Notes under the pieces: model-generated
Told to the model about the DNA's origin: nothing
The model's input: only the letters and a program-made list of their open reading frames with translations
Database searches by the model: none
In this document: one piece after another, positions 8,660 through 16,864 of the stretch
How positions within the stretch are numbered: the first letter of the stretch is position 1
Layout of the letters: every line of letters starts with the position of its first letter
Program-made: the position numbers and the translations under genes
Origin: Bacillota bacterium
Lineage (GTDB): Bacteria > Bacillota > UBA4882 > UBA8346
Length of the DNA: 52,325 bases
Direction of reading: 5' to 3'
Assembly (NCBI GenBank): GCA_023401925.1
Contig: JAEXDA010000075.1
Coordinates: 1 to 52,325, forward strand

Positions 8660-10831
8660 ATGAACAGACTTTATGATATGTTTCGACAATTCACGGCCTT
8701 GTTTGAAAATATCCGGATATCTCAAAAATTGATTGCCTTTTTTTTGGGGCTTTCATTAATTCCGGTTTGTCTTGTAGGTATCACATCGTATACCAGTTTC
8801 CGTGAAGCCGTTAAGCAGAAAATTCAAGTTTATGCACTTGATAATTCATCGCAAATCGCATTGAATATTTTAGCTAAACAAAAGGAATTTCAATCCATTT
8901 CCGATTTGTTATTTAATAATCAGGTTTTTTTAGGGGCTATCCATCGATTGGAAGGATCCTCCATGGATGATCCGTTGAATAGAAGTGAAATTGCCTCTTA
9001 TTTTGGAGATTATATGATTGCCAATCGCGATGTGTTCGGTATATTGTACATTTCGGATGCAGGCCGGGATTATTCAGTGGCGAAGGTTAAAGATTATGAG
9101 AATGATTGGCTGGATTATATTGAAAAAATGCAAAAGACAGCATATTATAAAGAAGTGGAGAAATCCGGCGGCAGTGTGCGTTGGTCTCATGCCGTTCCAA
9201 TGAATACCAGTAATTTTTTGATGTTATCCCGTAGTATTCGAGGCGAGAAATCCGGGTCTTGCGGAGTTTTAGCAATTCTTATTGAAGAAGAGATGGTTGA
9301 TAAAATTATCAATCAGGCAATTTATTCACAAACAGAGGTTACCCTGGATGACGTTCCTTATTTTTCAGTGATTGTTGATAATGAAGGTAAATTCGTTTCC
9401 GGCCCTTACAAAGAGGACATCGGTAAAAATATTCACCAAATCGTCCGGAATTGCAAACCCTTGGAAACACTTTTTAAAAGCAGGGCCTCCGCAAGTGATT
9501 ATTCTTCCAGTGAAAACCAGGGCAGCTATGATAGTTTTGTCAAAGGACGCTCTGCCTTTGTTACTTATAAATCAATCGGTTTAAATAAAAAAATCGGCGG
9601 AGTTGCCGGATGGCATTTGGTCAGCTTCTCTTATCACAGTTTTCTGTTTGGCGAAGTTAATGCCATTGGCTTGATAACCCTCCTGATTGCTGTCATTGCC
9701 GGCTTTATTGCAATTTTGATCTCGATATCGGTTTCTTCCGGCATATCGCATCCGCTGAATCAGGTGGTTGCCACGATGAGCCGGGCCGAAAAGGGTGATT
9801 TGACGGCTCAGGTATCCAATCGTTCCCGGAATGAACTCGGGGTTCTCAGCAATAGCTACAATCAGATGGTTAAGGAGATCAGCGGGTTATTGATCGAAAT
9901 GAAACGGGCGATTGGTGCAATACTCATTCGTAGCGCCGATTTGGAGAAAACTTCCGATCAGTCGGCGGCATCTGCAAACATTGTAGCATCCGCAATGATT
10001 GAAATTACTCAGGGGACACTGAATCAGACACAGGAAGCTGAGAAATCGGCTCGCCAAATGAGTGAATTGGCAGAGCAAATTGAAACAGTGGTAAATCATA
10101 CCGGCGATGTGGAACAAATCACTAATACTACCAAAGTTCAGAGCATAAAAGCAAAAAACGTAGTCGGTCAATTGATGGAGAAAACCGGTCTTACGGATTC
10201 GATAACGAAAGAAGTCATCCATACTATCGGTGATCTTCGGACCAGTGCTGAAGAGATCAGGAAAGTGACTGACGTTATAACAAACCTGACCGAGCAGACC
10301 AATTTATTGGGTCTCAATGCTTCGATCGAAGCGGCCCGGGCCGGAGAGATGGGACATGGGTTCGCTGTAGTCGCAGAAGAAGTCAATAAACTGGCCCTTC
10401 AATCCCGGGAAGCCACCAAGATTATCAACAATATATTGTACACGATTGAGCAAAAGGCTACTTTGTCAGCTGTGACTATCCAAAAAGCTCATCAAGCGGT
10501 CGAGGAACAAATGGAAGCAGTGATTTGGGCACAGACCTCTTTTGATGAAATTATTGCGGCGATGGACAGCGCATTTGGCAAAATTGATAATATGAATCAA
10601 AGAATCAAGAAAATGAATACTTTAAAAGAAGAAACGATGCAAGCGATTTCTAGTATTAGTGCCATTTCTGAAGAAACTGCCGCATCGGCTGAAGAAGTTT
10701 CAGCCTCTTCAGAAGAGCAAACCGCAGCCGCCGAACAAGTCAAGATATTAGCCGTGGAATTAAGGAAAATGGCTGAAAAACTGGTTGTGGATATTGCAAA
10801 ATTTAAGATTCAAAATGATGAGGGATTTTGA
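8660..10831 (+). CDS. Methyl-accepting chemotaxis protein with extracellular Cache-type sensor
   Basis: A 723-residue transmembrane chemoreceptor. TM1 is at about 24-44 and is followed by an extracellular sensor of about 290 residues resembling a double-Cache domain. TM2 is at about 335-360, then HAMP (about 362-415) and a cytoplasmic methyl-accepting domain. The conserved hairpin tip reads LTEQTNLLGLNASIEAARAG (about 543-562) followed by FAVVAEEVNKLA. I use ATG 8660, because GGGAGGAGG lies directly upstream, rather than the in-frame ATG at 8642. The position after a sugar transporter suggests it reports the same sugar or its bound protein to the chemotaxis machinery. Flagellar and che genes are not in the window. 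Confidence 0.92.
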   Translation: MNRLYDMFRQFTALFENIRISQKLIAFFLGLSLIPVCLVGITSYTSFREAVKQKIQVYALDNSSQIALNILAKQKEFQSISDLLFNNQVFLGAIHRLEGSSMDDPLNRSEIASYFGDYMIANRDVFGILYISDAGRDYSVAKVKDYENDWLDYIEKMQKTAYYKEVEKSGGSVRWSHAVPMNTSNFLMLSRSIRGEKSGSCGVLAILIEEEMVDKIINQAIYSQTEVTLDDVPYFSVIVDNEGKFVSGPYKEDIGKNIHQIVRNCKPLETLFKSRASASDYSSSENQGSYDSFVKGRSAFVTYKSIGLNKKIGGVAGWHLVSFSYHSFLFGEVNAIGLITLLIAVIAGFIAILISISVSSGISHPLNQVVATMSRAEKGDLTAQVSNRSRNELGVLSNSYNQMVKEISGLLIEMKRAIGAILIRSADLEKTSDQSAASANIVASAMIEITQGTLNQTQEAEKSARQMSELAEQIETVVNHTGDVEQITNTTKVQSIKAKNVVGQLMEKTGLTDSITKEVIHTIGDLRTSAEEIRKVTDVITNLTEQTNLLGLNASIEAARAGEMGHGFAVVAEEVNKLALQSREATKIINNILYTIEQKATLSAVTIQKAHQAVEEQMEAVIWAQTSFDEIIAAMDSAFGKIDNMNQRIKKMNTLKEETMQAISSISAISEETAASAEEVSASSEEQTAAAEQVKILAVELRKMAEKLVVDIAKFKIQNDEGF

Positions 10832-10900
10832 CAAGACTTTTAAAATATTCATCATGGAGTAACAAAGCCTTATATATTTATGATAATAGAGGGTAACTCA

Positions 10901-12007
10901 ATGATTGTAGACACGCAACCGATAGATGTTCAAAATAAAAAGCGGCACAATGATTTCATACGATATAAAATCATTTTCTTTTTCCTTTTTGTTTCTTTAT
11001 TACCGATTTGCTTGATTGGATCTTTTTCTTATTTTTGTTTGAAGGCGAATGTTACCCAAACAACAGCTCGGTATTCGTTGGATATGCTGATCCAAACCGT
11101 AGCGAACACCCAATTAAAACTGGCTGAATTTGAAAATATCTCAGTCCGGCTGTTTATCAATAAAGACTTTAATGAAGCTTTGTCTAATTATATCAAATCC
11201 AGTGACGGCTCCTATGCGATTCGGAAAAGAAATATCGAAGACTACTTTAATGAGTACATGATAAGTAATAAAGACATCTTTGCTTTTCTGTTTATTAGTG
11301 ATACCGATAATAATCAATCGATCGTTATTACCAAAGATTACTATGAGGATTTTGTCGGTTTAACCAAACATTTTGCGGAAACCAGTTCTTATCAAAATAT
11401 CATTGTTGCCGGTGGGGGCATTGTCTGGTCCAATACCATCAAGCTCAACCGTAACTATTTTTTAGTCTTGGGCAGACATATTAAAGATGCCGGCAGCGGG
11501 GAATCTTTAGGTATTTTGGCTATTGTGGTGGATGAAGAGAAAATTGATCAGTTAGCCAATCTGACTTTATATAATAAACTGAATATATCCGTCGGCAATA
11601 TGGAACGGTATTCCTTCATCATGAATAACGAGGGAGAAATCATCTCATCCCCCTTAAAAACGGATATTGGAAAAAACATTGCGGCTTTAATGCGGGATAT
11701 TACACCCTTAAAACCGATTTTAAAGTATACAGGCGACCGGGATTATGGAAATGAAATCAATCAAGGTAGCTATATTACTCAAGTAAACAACCAACCTATG
11801 CTGGTAACCTACAAATCAATCGGCAGTAAAATCGGAATCGGCGGTAAAAGCGGATGGCACCTCATTAGTGTGGCCCCGACTTCAACTTTATATGAGGGCT
11901 TACGAATGGTAGGACTGATAACCCTGTTGTTAGGTATCGCCTTTGGAGTCATCGCCGTAATCATTTCATTTCATATTGCTTCGCTATTTAATAATCAACG
12001 GAGTTAA
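10901..12007 (+). CDS. Stand-alone membrane Cache-like sensor, paralogue of the chemoreceptor N-terminus
   Basis: These 368 residues align with the sensor half of the preceding chemoreceptor: a first membrane helix (FFFLFVSLLPICLIGSFSYF), a DYFNEYMISNKDIFAFLFIS segment, MLVTYKSIGSKIGIGGKSGW and a second membrane helix. The protein ends about ten residues after that helix (SLFNNQRS). HAMP and methyl-accepting parts are absent, and the 65 bases before the next gene do not encode them in any frame. Start at ATG 10901 follows an AGAGGG site; the ATG at 10880 has none. It may be a decoy or co-receptor, or the residue of a duplication. The frame is clean, with no internal stops, which argues for function. 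Confidence 0.8.
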   Translation: MIVDTQPIDVQNKKRHNDFIRYKIIFFFLFVSLLPICLIGSFSYFCLKANVTQTTARYSLDMLIQTVANTQLKLAEFENISVRLFINKDFNEALSNYIKSSDGSYAIRKRNIEDYFNEYMISNKDIFAFLFISDTDNNQSIVITKDYYEDFVGLTKHFAETSSYQNIIVAGGGIVWSNTIKLNRNYFLVLGRHIKDAGSGESLGILAIVVDEEKIDQLANLTLYNKLNISVGNMERYSFIMNNEGEIISSPLKTDIGKNIAALMRDITPLKPILKYTGDRDYGNEINQGSYITQVNNQPMLVTYKSIGSKIGIGGKSGWHLISVAPTSTLYEGLRMVGLITLLLGIAFGVIAVIISFHIASLFNNQRS

Positions 12008-12072
12008 CTCCCAGCAACCTTTCCTGTGTAGCAATTGTTTTAAGAATAACTAGAGGTAGAGGTGATTATTTA

Positions 12073-13116
12073 ATGCCACGGCGGACTCTTCGTTTTCTGA
12101 TCCTCTGCTTTTTTTTCTGGGTATTATGTTTTGTTGAACTACCTTTTTTAAAAGCTATCCCGGCTGATGCCCAGTCTGATTTACCGGGCACCGAACAATC
12201 CCTGTTAGCCCGAAAAAGGCCATTGGTTATCGCCATTGTGCCAAAGTCGCTTGATAATTTGCTTTATATTGATGCTAAAGAAACGGCCGAGCTTGCTGCG
12301 GGAAGACACAATGTCCAGTTGGAATGGGTGGCGCCGTTCAAAGTCGATCCGGATCTGCAAGTTAAGATAGTGGAAGGACTGATATGGAGAAAAGTTGACG
12401 GTATTGCGATAAGTTGCAGCGACCCTGAAAAACTTAATAAAGTCATCGCCAAAGCGATAGCGGCCAATATCCGGGTAGCAACCATCGATGCGGACTGCCC
12501 CGGGAGTAAACGGCTTTTTTATTGCGGTACCGATAACTACAAAGCCGGGAGGGCTTGCGGTGAGGCGATGATAAAGATAGTTACCCAAAGGGGTCTGGCC
12601 AATAAACATTTACGGACCGCCATCCTTACGGGAGGCATTGAGGCCCATAATTTGAATGAACGGATTCGAGGATTTAAAGAGGCGGTGGCCGGTAAAATCA
12701 AACTGGACTATAAGGCGCTACTGGCTTGTAATGATGATACGAGTACTGCGGCCAAATTAATCGAGTCCTATATTAAAAAACATCCTGAAACCGAAGTGTT
12801 CTATTTTTCAGGAGGGTGGGCATTTTTTGGACCGACCGAATCGATGCCTTTTTACCAAAAATGGTGTCAAAACGGAGGTATTGCAGTGTCCATGGATACC
12901 AGTTTTCCTGTTCTTCAAGCGGCTCAAAAAGGATTCGCAGAGGCTTTAGTCGGGCAGGATTTTCGTAGAATGGGGGAGTTGACAGTCGATTATCTGGTCC
13001 AGGCCATCAAAGGACTACCGGTTCCCAATCATTATATCGATACAGGCCTTGAACTGGCCGATCGATCCAATTTCAGTCAACTTTTAAAACAGAAAAAGCC
13101 TTGGGAGATGAAATGA
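12073..13116 (+). CDS. Periplasmic sugar-binding protein, probably the sensor partner of the next kinase
   Basis: A 347-residue secreted protein with an N-terminal hydrophobic signal (about 6-32) and a type I periplasmic-binding fold (Peripla_BP_4 class): PLVIAIVPKSLDNLLYIDAK, VDGIAISCSDPEKLNKVIAK and a FRRMGELTVDYLVQAIKG tail. The start follows AGAGGTG. The stop overlaps the histidine-kinase ATG by four bases. It has no permease of its own nearby and is fused in translation to a sensor kinase. It therefore resembles ligand-reporting binding proteins such as XylFII, which hands xylose status to a LytS kinase in clostridia. It is divergent from the transport-linked YtfQ at 3.5 kb. Confidence 0.85.
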   Translation: MPRRTLRFLILCFFFWVLCFVELPFLKAIPADAQSDLPGTEQSLLARKRPLVIAIVPKSLDNLLYIDAKETAELAAGRHNVQLEWVAPFKVDPDLQVKIVEGLIWRKVDGIAISCSDPEKLNKVIAKAIAANIRVATIDADCPGSKRLFYCGTDNYKAGRACGEAMIKIVTQRGLANKHLRTAILTGGIEAHNLNERIRGFKEAVAGKIKLDYKALLACNDDTSTAAKLIESYIKKHPETEVFYFSGGWAFFGPTESMPFYQKWCQNGGIAVSMDTSFPVLQAAQKGFAEALVGQDFRRMGELTVDYLVQAIKGLPVPNHYIDTGLELADRSNFSQLLKQKKPWEMK

Positions 13117-14930
13117 ACTCAAACCATTCTGTGCCTTCGCTATTGTCCATGTTAAAAACCGGACATTTTAAACCAAAAAGGCCGGGATCCATCCGCGTCA
13201 AATTTATTTTATCCTTTATTCTCCTTTGTATCATTCCCATGATACTGCTGGCATTTTTTTCTTATCGTACCTATCTTGGCATCCTTCAAGGCAATGTCCA
13301 TTCTTATACCAGTGAAGTCATTGATCGGGTTGACCGGAATTTACAAATTTATATCAGTGATTTGGAAAGAGCACTCGAGCTTCGTGGGGATTATTATAAC
13401 GTCCAATTCATTAAATTGAGCTCTGCCGGTGACATCGAGGGGAACCGTAAATTTACTTTCCGCATGTGGGAAAACTTGAACAATATCAAAGCCTTAAAAA
13501 CCGATCTGCGCGATGTTACCATAACAACCCTTGATGGAGTTACAGTGGGCTGCTATGGGGTTTATCATACGGATTTGTCTCAAAATAGGCTTTTTCAGAC
13601 CTTGGCGAACCGTACAACCAAAGAAGATACCATGGCGATCTGGGGCCCCCACTCCGATTGGCTTGGGGGAAAGGTGTTTACCGTCGGCAAGGCTATCCAC
13701 GGGGATTATGATAATTTCCTGGGAATGATGAGCATCGATGTGGATGTTGAACTATTGAATCAAATCTGCCGGAATATTACGTTGGGAAAAACCGGTTATG
13801 TGATGTTGGTGGATGACGAAGGCCAAATCATTTATCATCCCAAACCGGAATTCATCGGCAAACCCCTGGGTTTTTTATTGGGGAATCCCACTGTCAACCA
13901 GTGGAAGTCGGGGTTCTTTACCACCAAAAAAGGTTCGGCCGATCAGGTGATTACTGTTAAAACCTTTACCCTGGCCAATTGGAATATTATCGGTCTGTCC
14001 AATAAAGCTGAATTGACGGCTGAAATGCGAAAAATAACCGGACTCACCCTGGGTTTAATTATTGCTACCATTGCTGCTTTAACTTTGGCAGCTATTTTCT
14101 TGTCCGGGTTACTCACCAAACCGATCAAAGAACTTCAACACTCTATGCGGCAGGCCTCGGAAGATTTAAACACCAATGCCAATATTAATACCCATGATGA
14201 AATCGGCCAACTCGGTGAATCGTTCAATCAAATGCTGGCCCGGATCCGTCAACTGATGGAGCAAAATGTCCAGGAACAGAAAAAGTTGCGCCGTACCGAG
14301 ATGATCGCCCTTCAAGAACAAATCAAACCTCATTTCATTTATAACACTTTGGATCTGATCATAGGTTTATTGGAAACTCAGCGAAATGAGGAAGTTGTAA
14401 CCATGGTGGAAGCCTTGGGAGTTTTTTTCCGGACCAGTCTGAGCCATGGCCATGAATACATTTCGATTCGCGAAGAGACGGAGCATGTCCGCAATTACTT
14501 ATATATTCAGCGGTTCCGGCATGGCGACAAATACGACTACGAAATCGATATTCAGGAAGATATTTTGACCCATAAGACGTTGAAATTAATTCTTCAGCCA
14601 TTGGTCGAAAATGCTATTTATCATGGAGTACGTGAGAGGGAGCAACCGGGAGGGTTAATAAGGGTTCACGGATACAGTGTTGATGAACAAGTGTATTTTG
14701 AAGTTGAGGATAATGGTAAAGGGATTCCGCCGGAACTGCTTGAGGAAATCCGCCAGTGTTTGGAAGGGAATACGACTCCGGAATTAGAAACCAAATTCTT
14801 CGGGTTGCGCAACGTCCATGAGCGGCTCTCACTTGCATTTGGAAAAGAATTCGGCCTTACTTTTGAAAGCCAGCTGGAGTGTGGTACCAAAGTAATCGTT
14901 CATTTGCCGTTAATCCGTAAACAGGATTAA
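13113..14930 (+). CDS. Sensor histidine kinase, YesM/LytS class
   Basis: A 605-residue membrane kinase: TM1 at about 30-52, extracellular Cache-like domain, TM2 at about 310-332, HAMP at about 335-385, a His_kinase module with the phospho-acceptor His407 in EQIKPHFIYNTLD, and a C-terminal HATPase (LQPLVENAIYHG, VEDNGKGIPPELL, FFGLRNVHERL). ATG 13113 is preferred because GGGAG lies five bases before it and because it overlaps the binding-protein stop (ATGA). The tight coupling implies that the binding protein and kinase act as one sensor. The cognate regulator is most likely the AraC-type response regulator 233 bases downstream. Confidence 0.92.
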   Translation: MNSNHSVPSLLSMLKTGHFKPKRPGSIRVKFILSFILLCIIPMILLAFFSYRTYLGILQGNVHSYTSEVIDRVDRNLQIYISDLERALELRGDYYNVQFIKLSSAGDIEGNRKFTFRMWENLNNIKALKTDLRDVTITTLDGVTVGCYGVYHTDLSQNRLFQTLANRTTKEDTMAIWGPHSDWLGGKVFTVGKAIHGDYDNFLGMMSIDVDVELLNQICRNITLGKTGYVMLVDDEGQIIYHPKPEFIGKPLGFLLGNPTVNQWKSGFFTTKKGSADQVITVKTFTLANWNIIGLSNKAELTAEMRKITGLTLGLIIATIAALTLAAIFLSGLLTKPIKELQHSMRQASEDLNTNANINTHDEIGQLGESFNQMLARIRQLMEQNVQEQKKLRRTEMIALQEQIKPHFIYNTLDLIIGLLETQRNEEVVTMVEALGVFFRTSLSHGHEYISIREETEHVRNYLYIQRFRHGDKYDYEIDIQEDILTHKTLKLILQPLVENAIYHGVREREQPGGLIRVHGYSVDEQVYFEVEDNGKGIPPELLEEIRQCLEGNTTPELETKFFGLRNVHERLSLAFGKEFGLTFESQLECGTKVIVHLPLIRKQD

Positions 14931-15047
14931 GAAAAGATCGGATGGGTTATGAGGCGTAAGGTAATTAAAAGGGTAGGCTTTTAGGCAATTTCATATGAGT
15001 CCCCCACCCCGGCACGTGAAAGGATGAAAATAGGTTTTATCTCTGGG

Positions 15048-15097
15048 TCTCCGTGTCTCTGTGGCCAAAAAGCATTTAGGCCACAGAGACACGGAGA
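15048..15097. repeat. 19-bp perfect palindrome (CTCTGTGTCTC-type repeat)
   Basis: TCTCCGTGTCTCTGTGGCC at 15048-15066 is exactly complementary to 15079-15097 across a 12-base loop. Motifs of this wording are known as dispersed repeats in many unrelated bacterial genomes. It lies between the kinase and regulator genes and could act as an attenuating hairpin, though no T run follows. Confidence 0.75.
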
Positions 15098-15163
15098 AAG
15101 AATTGAGGCAAAAGTATTTTCTGAGTAGGAAAAACTAAAGGCTGTTAAAGAGGGTGTTTAATA

Positions 15164-16771
15164 ATGACCAGCTTGTTAATTGTTGAGGATGAGGAAGCGA
15201 TTAAGCAAAAATTAATGGGCAATGTCTCCTGGCACGAGTATGGGTTCAAGCCGGTCTTAGGCGCTTCCAACGGACTGGAGGCACTGGCTATTTTGGAACA
15301 GACCCCCATGGATGTCATGGTAACCGATATTCAAATGCCCAAAATGAATGGTATCGAATTAATTAAAGAAGTTAAAAGGCGCAATTATTCGATGAAAATT
15401 ATTGTAATATCGGGGTTTGCCGAGTTTGAATATGCGCAGGAGTCGATTAAACTAAATGTAGCCGATTATCTTTTAAAACCATTCGCCAGCCGCAGACTAT
15501 TGGAGATAGTGCTCAGGCTAAAGGAACAAAGAGAGCAGGAACAGGCCGAAAAGACGGAACTACAAGAATTGCGGGATAATCTTCACAGAAATATGGAGGC
15601 CTTACGGGAAAAATTTTTTTTGAATTTATTGAATCATAACATGGCGAGCATGGATATGGCGGCTGAATTAAAGTTCCTGGGATTGGAACGTTTGGCCGAT
15701 TTGCCGTATCAAGTTGCGGTCATTGAAATTCCGGAAGGGCTTCTCCGTGAGGTAACCGAGGAGGATAAATATCTTTTAAACCTGCAATTTATGAATCAGG
15801 CCAAAAGGCTATTAGATGGCGGGGATTATCACTATTTTGCCATGAATCAATTGCGGAATCAAATGACGGTTATTTTTTTCGCACCGGATCAGGAACTTTC
15901 GGTTCGTTTGGAAGAATATTTAACCCAATTACGGTTAGCCTTGAAACAATCGGTTACTATCGGTGTGGGGGGGAAATACTGCGGCTTTCAAGATCTCTCC
16001 GTCTCGTACCGGGAAGCGAAGCTGGCCTCTCAATATCGCTATATCCATGGGCTCAACCGGGTCTTTGCCATTCGGGATGTAAATCTTGATAATCCCAATT
16101 ATCATAAATATTATTATTATCTGCGTCAAAATCGTATTTTTGATGATCTGAGAGTTGGCGCGTACTCAACAATCCGTGAAGATATTAAAGCTTTTATTGG
16201 GGAAATGCGGACCTCGAATATGAATCCCGAGTCGCTGCGGATCATTGCCAGTAATTTGATTCTGCTAACGTATACTACAATGAATGAACTTGGATATAAT
16301 TTAAACGAATTATTTGAGACAACCAGCCCCCATGCGCTTTCACCATTACGAGATGTCAATAATACCGAAAGTTTGGATGAGTTAGAAAACTTTTTAGTAA
16401 TTTTTTATGAAAAGATTAGTGCTTATGCCAGTCAAAAACGGAATTCCTTGAACCAAAATCTGGTAGATGAAGCACGGCGGCTGGTAGATGAGAATTATGC
16501 TTCGGATATTACTTTATCGGGAATGGCGGAACGATATAAAATCAGTCCGGGATATTTAAGTTTACTTTTTTCAGAGCGAATGGGGAAAAATTTTATAGAC
16601 TATCTAACCGAAAGAAGGATTAAAAAGGCTCAGGAATTGTTGAAACACACGGATATGAAAATCTATGAAATAGCATCCGCTGTGGGCTATAACGATTCTT
16701 ACTATTTCAGCAACTGTTTTAAGAAGGTTGTGGGGGTGGCTCCCAGCGAATTCCGGGGGAATAACTTATAG
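15164..16771 (+). CDS. Response regulator with AraC-type DNA-binding domain, YesN class
   Basis: A 535-residue regulator. The N-terminal receiver domain (1-about 120) has the acidic pair EDEE, phospho-acceptor Asp55 in VTDIQMPKMNG and the conserved Lys in LLKPF. A middle region of about 300 residues has no named motif. The C-terminal AraC domain (about 435-533) has two helix-turn-helix units, ending GYNDSYYFSNCFKKVVGVAP. ATG is preceded by GAGGGTG. It probably receives phosphate from the upstream kinase and activates the ytf sugar operon; the paired repeats at 3222-3295 are candidate sites (inference). Confidence 0.92.
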   Translation: MTSLLIVEDEEAIKQKLMGNVSWHEYGFKPVLGASNGLEALAILEQTPMDVMVTDIQMPKMNGIELIKEVKRRNYSMKIIVISGFAEFEYAQESIKLNVADYLLKPFASRRLLEIVLRLKEQREQEQAEKTELQELRDNLHRNMEALREKFFLNLLNHNMASMDMAAELKFLGLERLADLPYQVAVIEIPEGLLREVTEEDKYLLNLQFMNQAKRLLDGGDYHYFAMNQLRNQMTVIFFAPDQELSVRLEEYLTQLRLALKQSVTIGVGGKYCGFQDLSVSYREAKLASQYRYIHGLNRVFAIRDVNLDNPNYHKYYYYLRQNRIFDDLRVGAYSTIREDIKAFIGEMRTSNMNPESLRIIASNLILLTYTTMNELGYNLNELFETTSPHALSPLRDVNNTESLDELENFLVIFYEKISAYASQKRNSLNQNLVDEARRLVDENYASDITLSGMAERYKISPGYLSLLFSERMGKNFIDYLTERRIKKAQELLKHTDMKIYEIASAVGYNDSYYFSNCFKKVVGVAPSEFRGNNL

Positions 16772-16864
16772 AGACCGGTAAAGGCTTAAAGGATATTTTA
16801 CGGAAATCAGCGAATAAATTAAAAATAAGAATGAGCAGCAGTTTCTATGCGAAAGGGTGTTTTT

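Noticed and set aside
12007..12072. A frameshift that could have detached HAMP and signalling domains from the orphan sensor
   Set aside because: The 65 bases before the next gene contain no HAMP-like coding in any frame, so the protein really ends there.
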